A DNA stretch of 64,000 nucleotides, taken from NCBI GenBank assembly GCA_020466095.1, contig CM035808.1, positions 881,501-945,500 of the forward strand. Reading direction: 5' to 3'. Within the stretch, counting starts at the first letter, position 1, and each line of letters opens with the position of its first letter. The position numbers and the translations under genes were made by a program. The notes below the pieces were generated by a model. That model was given only the letters and a program-made list of their open reading frames with translations, ran no database searches and had not been told where the DNA came from. Origin of the DNA: Chlorops oryzae (taxonomy: Eukaryota > Arthropoda > Insecta > Diptera > Chloropidae). This document shows, one piece after another, positions 11,678 through 22,208 of this stretch.

Positions 11678-11685
11678 TATATAAG
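11678..11685 (+). promoter_or_regulatory. TATA box, likely promoter of SGSM copy 1
   Basis: TATATAAG about 490 bp upstream of the first coding ATG at 12167, on the same strand. TTCGAA and GAGAG-type motifs lie just upstream. The sequence between it and the ATG has no gene and can serve as leader, perhaps spliced. That it drives this gene is inference from position. Confidence 0.5.
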
Positions 11686-12166
11686 GAAGCAGCTCAGTTA
11701 TTTTTCTACTCTTCGAATGATTACTTTCGCCACCAAATACACAAATATGTGAAAATTTTACACAAAATTGAAGTGATAGTTTTTTTTAAAACAAATAAAA
11801 CGGATGTGAACGCAGTTCATTTTGGGGTGTAAATAGTTTTTGCAAATAAACGAAATCGTCACTTTAATAAAATTGGCAATTCCATCGTTTCTTTTCGCAT
11901 CAAATTTTCCAATAATTCGTCTTCAATCGCAAGAGACTGCCAATTAAAAAAAAAAAAAAAAAACGAACAAACAAATAAAATACAACGAATAAAAGAAGAT
12001 TACCAATTTTCCTATAGACACTTTTTTTTTTGTAACTAGCAAAAAATAAAAATCAAACGGGACCGGAAAAAGTTAAAATTGAAAAGAAATATTTTTCTTG
12101 AAATTTCGCACCCAGAAAGTGAATTTTGAATCGAGCAAAACGCTTCTCCTCATCCACAACTACAAC

Positions 12167-15100
12167 ATGAATATGCTACATACATTTAGTGGCGGTGGAG
12201 GCGGCGACACAGGGGGTGAGTGTAAGAAATTTTTTGTTTAGCCATTTTTAATTTTGAATAAAATAATCATTTGATGTTCCTGAAGGTATGCTAAAAAGTT
12301 TTCACTAAAATAAAACTGACATCACACAAGAAAATGCCCGTTTCATAGCATACTTTCAGGATGCCAGGTGAAGAGAGTCAAAAATTTTAACCTTCATTTT
12401 ATATTCTTTTTTTTTTCTAACACGTATGTTTAGTATACACACGAAATGAAATTCCGCCACATCCACACAAACATACATATGTATGCGCGTTTCGTGAAAC
12501 TGTCATATGTTTTCCCAGCGTAAAAACAACAAAGTGCCAATAAAAATTTCTACCACAAGAATGTCAATGGACAGACAGAGAGCCGATTTGTCGAAGTTCC
12601 GTAAAAAAAAAACACATTAAATAGTTTAACTAAAAAAGAATTGAAATCAAAACAAAAAATAAGAAAAAAATGTATCGCGTAAATCCATGAACGCCACCCG
12701 CCGCACACTTACGCACGGGCCAGCAGCACAGGCATACAACGCACTCACACATGCGACGGCACAAACGCCAATTGGGCTGCTTCGTGCACCACACAGTGGG
12801 ATTGCTTCGTAAATCGTTCGGAAAAAAATTGAAGGAATAGTCCTATCACAATGAAAATTGGTATGCGGATGTAAATTGAGATCATTAAGATATAAACTAA
12901 AATTTATCGAAATCGGTTCACCCCTTCGGGTACCCCCCATAGACCCCCACATGCAGATTTGTATGGCAGCTTCATCTAAAAATCAACCGATTTTAATGAA
13001 AATTTGTCAGAATGTTGTTCATACTCAAAAACGAATACGTACAAAAAATGGTTCAAATCTGACAGTTCCTAGAGAAGGGGTCGGCAAAATGGGTATGTAA
13101 TTGTGTGAGTGAGAGCAGAGCGGCTACTAAAAATAGCCGAAAATAAACAAAAAATGCTGAAACTAGCTAAAAATAAAAGCTAGAAGTAGCATAAAAGACC
13201 TTAAACTGACGGAAAAAGCTAAAAAATTTCCGCATACCCGCTCTCGATGTTGCATGCTCGGCTGCTCCCGTCAAACTGAGACAAGAGCGTAAGCAATACG
13301 TGTGAGTGGCTGTCGCAAAAATTGTTCCTAGCGTGCCGACCCTGCCCTAGAGGTACCTCTCCTGGACATATGAAAATTTTTTACACGACTCAAGTTTTTT
13401 ATTTCAAATTGCAGCATTTAATTTTTCGAAGAAAAAACATTTTCTATCTTTAGCTTAATTTTTTATCTAAAAAAAAATTATGTTTTTTGAAAAACACAGT
13501 TTTGAAGTTTTCTTATCTAGAGGTGGTTTCTCTGTTCGATTAAATCGACAAATCATAAAATTAGGATGGTCAAAAAAATCCAATTTTTGCCACTGAAATC
13601 CCACTGTGCACCATATCAAATTGTTTGAAATTGCGCTTATTTAACTAATATCCATCAGCTGTGCAAGTACACACTAGCTCGCTGAATGCGGCGATTGCGA
13701 GTAGAGGTTTGCGTGGGCTAGTGAAAGATAGCGCTATGTATTGAGATTTTTCGAATTTTTTGTTGTTGTATTTTTTGCATTTCCCAACGTCTCAAGGGCG
13801 TAGGTTATTTTCTTATGCCTGTGTGTGTGTGTGTGTGTCGGTTTTTAAGCGGTTGAGATTGTGTGAGTAGTTGCTATAGTACCGTAAAAATCAAGGCAGA
13901 TTGTAAACATTCAGAATTCTTACTACTGAAAGTCAAGGTTACCTTTAGCGGCTGGACATATGTATGCACACACACACACACAGACACACACATACAAACG
14001 TATGCAACAGAACGAGTTTGTGTGTGCTACACGTCGATGGAAGCTCTCTCTGTGTGCGATAGCAGCACAGATAGATGGAGCGAAAGGGATAGAGAGCGAG
14101 AGCGAGAGAGTTAGAGGGAGGGCAATTGCAAATTTCAATTATCGTTGAAGTTGTTTGACATTTTGATGAGTGCTTCATCTTGGTGGAAATTTAAGTGCAG
14201 AGCACATACTTAATTAATGGTGGAAGTTTATTGTCGATAGTTTTTCTTATTCTAAGTGAATAAACAACAGCGATAAATTATTAAAGGTCAAAGGCCACAA
14301 TGATGATGATGATGATAGTGATGATGATGATGATAATAATGATGATAATAATGATGATGATGACGATGATCAGGGCTCGGATTCTGTTGGCTTTTATAAA
14401 TTTAAAGCATACTTTATGGGGCAAAAATTTTTCTTACATAAAATTTGAAAGTAAGTTAAGCGAAGTTGAGTTTCAAACCGCTTTTCTAACTTCAAAAAAA
14501 TTCATATTGAAGTTAAAAATCGATTTAAATCTTAACTTAACATGAGTTGAACACAACTTTTACTCCATAAAGTATGCTTTAAGTTTATAAATGCATATAT
14601 ATCCGAGCCCTGATGATGATGATGAAGGCAAAAAGTACAATATTGACATATAGAAACAATCGAAGTCCACTCAACGACAACAGGAGGTAATGATTAAAAA
14701 ATTGTTGCCTACATTTGGGCTGCTTAAATTCATTTGAATAACTTACTGAACGTGTTTAACGTGCTAAACGAGTTGGAAGGTTTCCCCATAGCATAGGATT
14801 TTTGTATATTGTGAAAGGATATCAAAGGAAGTGACATTGACGAAGGACGCTACTGATGGGACGAAAAAAACAGCATGCCTACATACATACATATGTATAT
14901 TTCAAAAAAAAAAGAGATTAATGCATTTTTTCTTGTCATTTTCATTCGCACCCAGATGCCGAACTGAAGGAGCGCCTCATCGCCAGCGTTAAGAAGGAAG
15001 TCAAGCAACTGATGGAAGAAGCTGTCACAAGAAAGTACATACACGAGGAGAGTAGCTCGGTGACACAGCTGTGCGCGGCAGTGGAGGCATGCCTCAGCCA

Positions 15101-18100
15101 CGGACTACGCCGACGGGCCTTGGGACTATTCAAGACATCGTCCACAACGGCATTGATACAGAAAATCGCACGCACTTGTCCCGAAGCCGACCACGTGAGC
15201 CGCCGTCTACTGGAAATCGAATTGGCACACGAGACCAACACACTCGCCGGAAAGCGGTCGTCCTCGAGCAGCGACAGCATCATTAAGCCGAAACTGCTGA
15301 ACAAGGAGAAAGGCGGCAGCAGCAGCAGCAGTAGCTCAGTGAACATGTTGAACACTTTGTCGTCCACGTCCAGTTCGACGCCCACATTGCCGACGGTCAA
15401 GTGAGTATTGCCAGCTTTTCAAAAAACATTTTTTCTGCTTTGTATGTTTATTAAGCTCGTTTTACTCACCAGATACCTTTGGATACGATTGGCCCTGTAC
15501 GAGAAGCGTCTCTCAAAGATCATCGAGTACTTGGTGAGCAACGCAAATAGCTTCTATGAGCGTGATGCGCTTGTCGCTGACCCAGACTATGGCTCCATAT
15601 TGAGTTCATTGCTCGTCGGGCCATGTGCTCTAGAATTTACACGTGCCAAAACAGCCGATCACTTTTGGTCGGATCCGCCGGCCGGTGAATTGGTCCAGAG
15701 GCATCGCATCAGTTCCGGCAATCGCACGCCGCCCACTTGCCATCGTGCGATTATCAATTACAAGCGTAGCCTTCACACCAGTTCCGAGGATACGAGTAGC
15801 TCTTCGTTCAAGGCCAGCTCGCCGGCCAGCGTTGCCAAAGATTATGTGGAGTCGTTGCATCAGAATTCGAAGACAACATTGCTCTATGGCAAGAATAATG
15901 TTCTCGTATTGCCCAAGGATGTGATTGAAGCCATGCCGGGATATTTGAGTCTTCATCAAACAGTGCAATCGTTGACCATCAAATGGACGCCAAATCAGTT
16001 GATGAATGGCTACAATGATGAACCGGATGGCACTGACAAGAGTCTCTATTGGGCATATGCTTTGAACATCAATGTTGATGATATCGTCTACGTGCATTGC
16101 CATCAAAATCGTGGTGAAGATACCGGCGGAACTATTATACTTGTCGGTCAAGATGGTGTCCAACGTCCACCGATACATTTTCCCGAAGGCGGACATCTGC
16201 AGGCTTTCCTGAGCTGTCTGGAAACCGGTCTCTTGCCACATGGACAATTAGACCCACCGTTGTGGTCTCAGCGTGGCATTGGTAAAATGTTCCCTTGGCC
16301 CAAAAGTGTGAGGCGAAGAATTTTGCCGTCCGTTATGGAATCCACCGATGAAACACCAATTGATTACGTCTTCCGTGTTGTTAGCAAGAGTCAACATGAA
16401 GAGTTTCGTAAGTTCGCTGAGACTCAACCAGACTTGGTTATTGTTCAGGTACATGGAACATTTTTTGTTCTATTTATTTCAGTGGCCACACATCCAATTC
16501 TAGAGCTGGGACGCACAAGTCCCCGGAGAAAGCATTTGGATAGCTGCTCGACTACAGGGAGTAGCGATTGTTCAAGCAAAAGTCTCTCGTTGGAGCAGAG
16601 TGCATCGGATATACCGAAGGTGAGAATGATATAATCTTTTGATGGCACTCATTGGGTAAATCCCTGATCTTTTATCTTCAGATTCAAGCAAGCCAGACCG
16701 CTAGCATAGAGCTCGTTTGCTCCACCATGCGTCGCCAGATTATATCTCGTGCTTTCTATGGATGGCTGGCCTATTGCCGTCATTTATCAACAGTTCGAAC
16801 ACATCTCTCCGGCTTGGTTAATGGAAGAATTACCCCAAATTGTAAGAAAATCGAAGAAGGTTTCTTGCACGTATCTCTGTCTCTTTTGACTGATCTTCTT
16901 TGTTTTTAGTGGCTTTCAACGAGGATGGATTGACAAGGGAAAAGTGGGAATCTTTGCACGAGGATGGAGTTATCACCAACGATGTGGAACTATTTCGTTT
17001 GGTTTATTTCGGTGGTGTTGATCATGAATTGCGCAAGGACGTGTGGCCATATTTGCTTGGACATTATAGGTTCGTATCGAATGCTCGATGATTGACAAAT
17101 TTATTAATCTTCTACTCAATAGCTTCGGATCCACAGCTGAGGAACGTGATCGCCATGATCAAACATGCAAACGGTACTATGAAACTACAATGAGTGAATG
17201 GTTGGCCGTAGAGGCGATCGTAAAACAGCGGGAGAAGGAAAAGAATGCACAGGCCGTGGCTAAGCTGACAGCTGAAAAGGGTGCGGCATCTGGATCGATA
17301 GTGAATGGAGAGAGCAGTTCTCCAAGCAGCAGACATATGCATCGTCACAATGATATTATCGATGACGAGGATGTCTTTGAGGATCATGACTTTTCTGATA
17401 TTTCCGATCCCGGTGAAGAGTACAATCAACAGGTTAAGTCCGAGGCAATGCAGAGCAGAGTTGACGTAAGCAATAATAATATGCAAGAGGATGCTATTAT
17501 CGAGGAGACCCAAGAAGATATAGAAATGAGAAATGATGGCGAAGACGGCGAAGATGCCATGCCAATGGAAGAAGAACAAACCGATCAGATTGTGGTCGAA
17601 TTCGAGAATACTGATGACATGGAGCCATTGACGCTGCAAGAGCATTGCTTCGCTGAAACGTCCGCAGAAACGGATCCAGGTTTGACACCAGAGCAAGGTG
17701 GCATATTGCTCGTGGCGAGCATCAAAAGTTCACCATCAACTTCATCCTATGAGACCGTTGGAACGGAATTCATTGATACAATTGATTTGGGAGTGGCGCC
17801 AATTAATATCGAGCAGATAGAAGAAGAAGAGCTAACAAATGGCGAAATTCCCGCCGAAGAAGTTGGAGATGAAATATCACAAGAAGTCGATGATGATGAT
17901 GATGTGCATCGGAGATTCCACAGCGCGAATGACCTGAACAACAATGGGGACGGAGGTGACGGTGAATCAAATGCCAATGCATGCTGTTATTATCACAGAG
18001 GCCGCTTCAATGGATGCCCTCCAGTGCGACGATGAACCCACCGACGAAACATCGAGGAAAACTAGTCTGATGTCACCGATGAACGAGGACATAACGGTTG

Positions 18101-19105
18101 TGGCTTCGTTGGAGCCAAAGTCAGCCTGTGTATCTCCAGCTAGCTCCAACGGCGGCGTTTATGACGTAAGTCTATTAATTTATTTGTAACGATGCTTTGC
18201 CTAAATTTGGGTTTCTTCTTCTCCTAGCATGAGTTGCTGGATAACTTTGGCCTCAACTTGCAACGCATCGAGAAGGATGTTCAACGCTGCGATCGGAATT
18301 ATTGGTATTTTGCCAATGAGAATTTGGACAAGCTTAGGAATGTTATTTCTACGTAAGACCCTGTTTTTTTTTTTTTTGGTGGGCATCATTCCCTAGCAGA
18401 GTTGAGATTAATATTCTTTTTTGTAGCTATGTCTGGGAGCATTTGGAAATCGGGTACATGCAGGGCATGTGTGACTTGGTTGCCCCGCTGCTGGTCATTT
18501 TCGATGATGAGTCGTTAACGTACAGCTGTTTCTGCAAGCTCATGGAACGTATGATTGAGAATTTCCCCAACGGCGGGGCTATGGACATGCATTTTGCCAA
18601 TATGCGGTAAGGACATGGTCTCATTTCCTACATCCATTTCTGATATCTTCTAAGCTAAACTCTGCAATTGGCAGCTCGTTGATACAAATTCTGGACTCCG
18701 AAATGTACGACCTGATGGACTCCAATGGTGATTATACGCATTTCTATTTTTGCTACCGATGGTTTCTTCTGGACTTCAAGCGAGAGCTTATCTACGATGA
18801 TGTTTTTGCGACGTGGGAAGTCATTTGGGCAGCCAAACATGTGGCCTCTGGACATTTCGTTCTGTTTTTGGCCTTGGCATTGCTCGAGACCTATCGCGAT
18901 ATAATTCTATCCAACAGTATGGACTTTACGGACGTCATTAAATTCTTCAACGGTAAGTCGAATACGACTTAACAAAAAAAAAAAAAATAAAAAAATAAAA
19001 AAAAACTCCTTTGCAGAAATGGCGGAGCGTCACAATGCCCAATCAATTTTGCAATTGGCTCGCAATCTTGTGTTGCAATTGCAGACAATAATAGAAAATA
19101 AATAA
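12167..19105 (+). CDS. SGSM-type RUN+TBC RabGAP, tandem copy 1 (one-base frame break)
   Basis: Exons: 12167-12215, 14956-15400, 15473-16407, 16483-16619, 16682-16841, 16910-17069, 17123-18165, 18228-18352, 18427-18606, 18675-18952, 19017-19105. All junctions are GT-AG with matching phases. Small G protein signalling modulators bind Rab/Rap GTPases and act as RabGAPs on membranes. The RUN domain spans about residues 18-210, with [20 protein letters not shown] and the [20 protein letters not shown] core. A middle module follows ([10 protein letters not shown]... to [10 protein letters not shown]). The TBC domain starts in exon 6 ([22 protein letters not shown]), is split by an acidic linker of about 350 residues, and resumes with both catalytic fingers: the arginine in IEKDVQR (about 996) and the glutamine in GYMQG (about 1030). 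The summed exons total 3601 nt, one base too many. Read as written, translation stops at 18033-18035, before the fingers. Confidence 0.9.
13075..13344. mobile_element. hAT-like MITE with AGGGTCGGCA ends (in intron 1 of SGSM copy 1)
   Basis: Left AAGGGGTCGGCA and right TGCCGACCCTG are inverted. The flanking 8-mers TCCTAGAG and CCCTAGAG match at 7 of 8 positions, fitting an 8-bp hAT target duplication. Confidence 0.65.
13822..14372. repeat. Microsatellite cluster in intron 1 of SGSM copy 1
   Basis: (TG)n at about 13821-13837, (AC)n at about 13967-13990, GAGCGAGA-type repeats near 14090-14120, and an (ATG)n/(GATAAT)n run at about 14299-14370. Open frames here on both strands are repeat artefacts. 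Confidence 0.8.
14371..14612. mobile_element. hAT-like MITE, CAGGGCTCGGAT family (copy 1 of 4)
   Basis: Starts CAGGGCTCGGAT and ends ATCCGAGCCCTG, with long inverted arms containing GCATACTTTATGG. Flanking 8-mers are ACGATGAT and ATGATGAT. It landed inside a GAT microsatellite. Sister copies are at 26516-26758, 32663-32903 and 40602-40842. Confidence 0.85.
17938..18035 (+). other. Frame break in the linker exon of SGSM copy 1
   Basis: The frame fixed by the upstream acceptor reads to a TGA at 18033-18035. The frame required by the donor at 18165/18166 and the next exon is open only from 17938. The switch must lie between them. Loss of one base near the GCATGCT at about 17979-17985 would rejoin the frames. 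A 43-nt GT-AG segment (17956-17998) would also restore phase, but its donor is weak and it is shorter than usual fly introns. Confidence 0.8.
18267..18724 (+). other. Gene-conversion tract, copy 1 side
   Basis: From the codon before GAGAAGGAT in exon 8, through two introns and exon 9, into exon 10. The sequence matches 50489-50940 with two substitutions and two length differences. The flanks differ at many silent sites. Confidence 0.85.
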
Positions 19106-19620
19106 ATCGAAAAAGGAAAAGGAAAAGGAGAAGCCGAAATCGGCGAAGGAAGAACAATATATTTATATTGACTTTACACACATACAAACATACGAATTAC
19201 ATATAAAACTAATATACATATACCTTTATGGATAACGAATCGAAATGAAACGAACAAAAAAACAAAAACATGCAATTAGTCGGAGTACATATGTATGTAT
19301 AACAGAAATTGTGCACCGCAAACGATTTGAGTGGAGAGATTTTTTATACAAACGGGAGAAAGAGGACAAAAGGAAATTTTAGCTGTAGAAATTAAGGATG
19401 AAGTAGTGCAATTAGATTTTATACGCTTCGTGTATGCACACTAAAATACCAATACTCACACATATTTTGAACGCGAATGTGTAATCGCAGAAGCTTATAC
19501 AGCTGTAAGCCACAGAAATAAGACCGAAAAAAACAAAATGGGTGAAAGCTTTTTCTCGAAGCAGTCAAAGGACTTCCAAAAGATACAAGTATCGAACACG
19601 TCTATGTCCATTATGCATTG
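19106..19620 (+). other. 3' UTR and downstream flank of SGSM copy 1
   Basis: AT-rich sequence after the TAA at 19103-19105, with several A-rich stretches. AATAAA overlaps the stop codon. No other canonical hexamer stands out. No gene is seen. Confidence 0.5.
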
Positions 19621-19797
19621 ATATCCTGCAGTAATGAAGAGGTCAATTTGCCAAACAGGAGTACTCTGGGGTTACTCGAAATATGACTAGTCAAAATGTA
19701 CAGTATTTTATGTATCTACGGAGATCTACGGAGGGTGAGTTTCAGGATTTTATTACGCTTTGTGCTTTAATTGCGAAGTAGAAAAAAAATTGTTATT

Positions 19798-19927
19798 AGT
19801 AGGACTCATGCAGCTTCGCAAATTGTGGGAAATGAAAAATTTGTCACACAACTGTCAAAATTTATATGAAAATTTACGATGGGAAAAGTTGCGAAGGCAT
19901 TTGGGAAGCTACATGAGTACCACTACT
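19798..19927. mobile_element. Single copy of the 127-bp MITE, nested
   Basis: Begins AGTAGGACTCATGCAGCTTC and ends GAAGCTACATGAGTACCACTACT. The sister element at 35448-36377 shows the uninterrupted site (TTGTTATTGTCTAC on its complement). The insertion is therefore precise, and I see no target duplication. The same MITE is tandemly arrayed at 56164-56642. Confidence 0.8.
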
Positions 19928-20312
19928 GTCTGCTTTAAGTTCGCATTCTGATCGTTGCCCCACCGAAAGGTAGTTAGCTGGACGGTTAAGACCCAGCGGG
20001 AAATGTCCCGCGGACATCCCCGATGATGTCCTAGTGACTTCGGAGCCGGAATGCATGCTATTTCCGGTGACACTTTGTATGAAATTTACACAGGAGCTGA
20101 CAGGGACTTCAGCGGTGACATTATCACCGGAAGATTAGAAAATGTCACTGGTCATGCTAGGGGATGCGATGGCGAAAAAAGCATTTGAGAGCAGCACATT
20201 GCTCTTTTTCTCTCTAAATGTCAATTTATAGAAACCAGTTTGATAACTCTCTTCTTTGCCCTCTCTTTGAATGTTTCGAAAATTTTTCAAAATCTATTTT
20301 TAACAATTTTTG

Positions 20313-20390
20313 TTCGCCTCTGCCAGGGATCGAACCTGCGGTCTTCGGATTGTGAGTCCAGCACTCATCCTCTACGCCATTTCTTGCTAA
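20313..20390 (-). repeat. tRNA-like module (A box and B box)
   Basis: On the minus strand the A box TGGCGTAGAGG (20369-20379) fits TRGYNNARNNG exactly, and the B box GGTTCGATCCC (20326-20336) is perfect. An anticodon-like loop CTCACAA lies between them. The stems are too poor for a functional tRNA gene. A copy is at 20650-20727. Confidence 0.75.
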
Positions 20391-20649
20391 CGCTCAACTG
20401 ACGCTAAAACCTTATTTAAATATCAGTAGCCAATGAGAGTCAAGCACATGAACAGCATCCCTCCACGATGACATGTCCTCCAAGATTTCATGCATGACAA
20501 TGTCACCTATATGTCATCGATGACATCATTGGTGACTTTGTCATGCAGGATATAATTTCCCGCTGGGCTTGTTACCAATACAACACAAACAAATCTGTGT
20601 ATGTAACCACCTGGCAGGAAAAATCAAAATCTATTTTTAACAATTTTTG

Positions 20650-20727
20650 TTCGCCTCTGCCAGGGATCGAACCTGCGATCTTCGTATTCTGAGTCCAGCA
20701 CTCATCCTCTTCGCCACTTCTTGCTAA
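20650..20727 (-). repeat. tRNA-like module, duplicate of 20313-20390
   Basis: Same sequence with a few differences. The B box is at 20663-20673 and the A-box region at 20706-20716 (CCTCTTCGCCA on the + strand). Confidence 0.75.
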
Positions 20728-21216
20728 CGCTTAACTGACGCTAAAACCTTATTTAAATTTCAGTAGCCAATGAGAGTCAAGCATATGAACAGCATCCCTC
20801 CACGATGACATGTCCTCCAAGATATCATGCATGACAATTTCACGTATATGTCATCGATGACATCACTGATGACATTGTCATGCAGGAGATAATTTTCCGC
20901 TGGGGACTATCGCTCAGCGACCTCGTGGGTTGGGGTTCGATCCCTGGCTCGGGTGATAATAATTTTCTTTTTTTAATTACCAAGTTTTTTTTACATTTAG
21001 ATATTAATTTATTTTATTTAATAGTTAATTTAGAATTTAAAGAATTTTGCGTTAAATTTTTAAGTATTTTTTCTTCATATTTTATCTTTTTTTTTTAGTA
21101 TGTATTTATTTTTCAATTAATAAATTTTTGTAGTAAAAATTCTATTCGTGCTTTCCACAAAAACCTCAGCAACCAAAAACTCAAATTAGCGTTTTGATCA
21201 ATACATTAAATTTGCT

Positions 21217-21291
21217 TGTTTCGCGTAATGGTTAGGACACGGACTTACCAACCCCCAGAGGTCAGCGTTTCGAGGCTCGGCCGAGGCGAGA
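21217..21291 (+). repeat. tRNA-like module (GCGTAATGG ... TTCGAGGC)
   Basis: The A-box-like TCGCGTAATGG and the degenerate B box CGTTTCGAGGC are about 35 bp apart, followed by the palindromic CTCGGCCGAG. The same module occurs at 35755-35825 (minus) and 45274-45350 (plus). Confidence 0.65.
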
Positions 21292-21703
21292 AAATTAAAA
21301 AAGAAGTGAAAAAGAAAAGATTTAAAAAAACAAAAAAGAAAAACACTACAAAACAAAGAGGAAAAAATAATTTTTTTTTTTCATAAAATGTGCAAAAATA
21401 CAAATTGACCAAAAATCGACCCAACTGTATATAATCCAAGTCGAGTTCATATAAGAAAAAACTGTGACTAGTTATTTTCCAATGACAGCTCAACGTTAAA
21501 ACAGACAGTTCAAGACAGTTGGTTGGCAAATTAAGAGGGAGTAGTCCTGGTATTTTTGTGACTAGTCGGGGAGTAGTTGGAATTACTGCAGGGTATATTC
21601 ATAAATTGATATATATTGATGTGCGTGGCAAAGCATTGAGGCATCAACCCCCTCGTCCATAATTCCATTCATATGATTTCAAGCATTCAAATATATTTAC
21701 AAC

Positions 21704-22200
21704 CAGTGGCGTATCCAGAGAAAGAGTGCTTTGATAGTGCTCATATTTTTCACAGTGGTATACTGAGCAATTATAAGACATAAACCGAAAAAAAAATTTG
21801 GGGGGACAAGAAGAAGTTTAGACAGTTATGGACCAAAAACCAAAAAATTCGAAAAATTCTAATAATTTTCGCACTAAAATTAAAAAAAAAACTGGTCCTT
21901 TTTGGACCAGTTTGGAACTAGACCAAAACTAGACTAGTTGTAATCCGTTTCTTGAAAAAATTTTGACGCCAAATTTCTAAGAATATTCACTTATTCTATA
22001 TATAGATTTTCATCCAAATCGGACGCCATGATTTTTTCGGATTTTTTTGGTTTTCACTCCATAACTCTCTAAACTTCCTCTAGCCCACCCCCCCACCCCC
22101 CGCCCCAAACATTTTTGTATTAATATATTATAATTGTTCAATATACCACTGTGGAAAATATAAGCACTATCAAAGCACTCTTTCTCTGGACACGCCACTG
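21704..22200. mobile_element. hAT-like non-autonomous element with CAGTGGCG ends
   Basis: Inverted ends of about 70 bp starting CAGTGGCGTATCCAGAGAAA. The right end is GGACACGCCACTG. Exact 8-bp target duplication TTTACAAC at 21696-21703 and 22201-22208. CAGTGGCG is a common hAT terminus. No transposase frame. Confidence 0.9.
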
Positions 22201-22208
22201 TTTACAAC

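Larger units (their letters stand above)
19993..20904. mobile_element. Nested element with CCAGCGG ends, partly duplicated
   Basis: Starts CCAGCGGGAAATG and ends TTTTCCGCTGGG, flanked by GAC on both sides (19990-19992 and 20905-20907). The empty site at 36141-36159 (complement) has a single GAC. Inside, a full copy ends with CCCGCTGGG at 20567, and a partial second copy (20624-20904) repeats the last 280 bp, including a tRNA-like module. Confidence 0.75.
19625..21592. mobile_element. Element with CCTGCAGTAAT inverted ends and two tRNA-like modules (copy 1, with nested insertions)
   Basis: CCTGCAGTAAT at 19625 is mirrored by ATTACTGCAGG ending at 21592. The whole element recurs in inverted orientation at 35448-36377 without two insertions: the 130-bp MITE at 19798-19927 and the 912-bp insert at 19993-20904. 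It carries a tRNA-like module split by the larger insert (A box 19975-19985, B box GGTTCGATCCC 20934-20944) and a second at 21217-21291. No protein ORF. Confidence 0.75.

Noticed and set aside
11600..11690. Heat-shock elements upstream of the TATA box
   Set aside because: TTCGAA and GAAC...TTC motifs occur, but the spacing does not fit nGAAnnTTCnnGAAn arrays.
17956..17998. A 43-nt intron explaining the frame break in SGSM copy 1
   Set aside because: It restores phase and has an acceptable acceptor (TTATCACAG), but the donor GTGACG is weak, the length is below the normal range, and copy 2 has no counterpart.
20313..20390. Functional tRNA gene
   Set aside because: A and B boxes are perfect, but the acceptor and anticodon stems do not pair well, and the module is duplicated inside a transposon.
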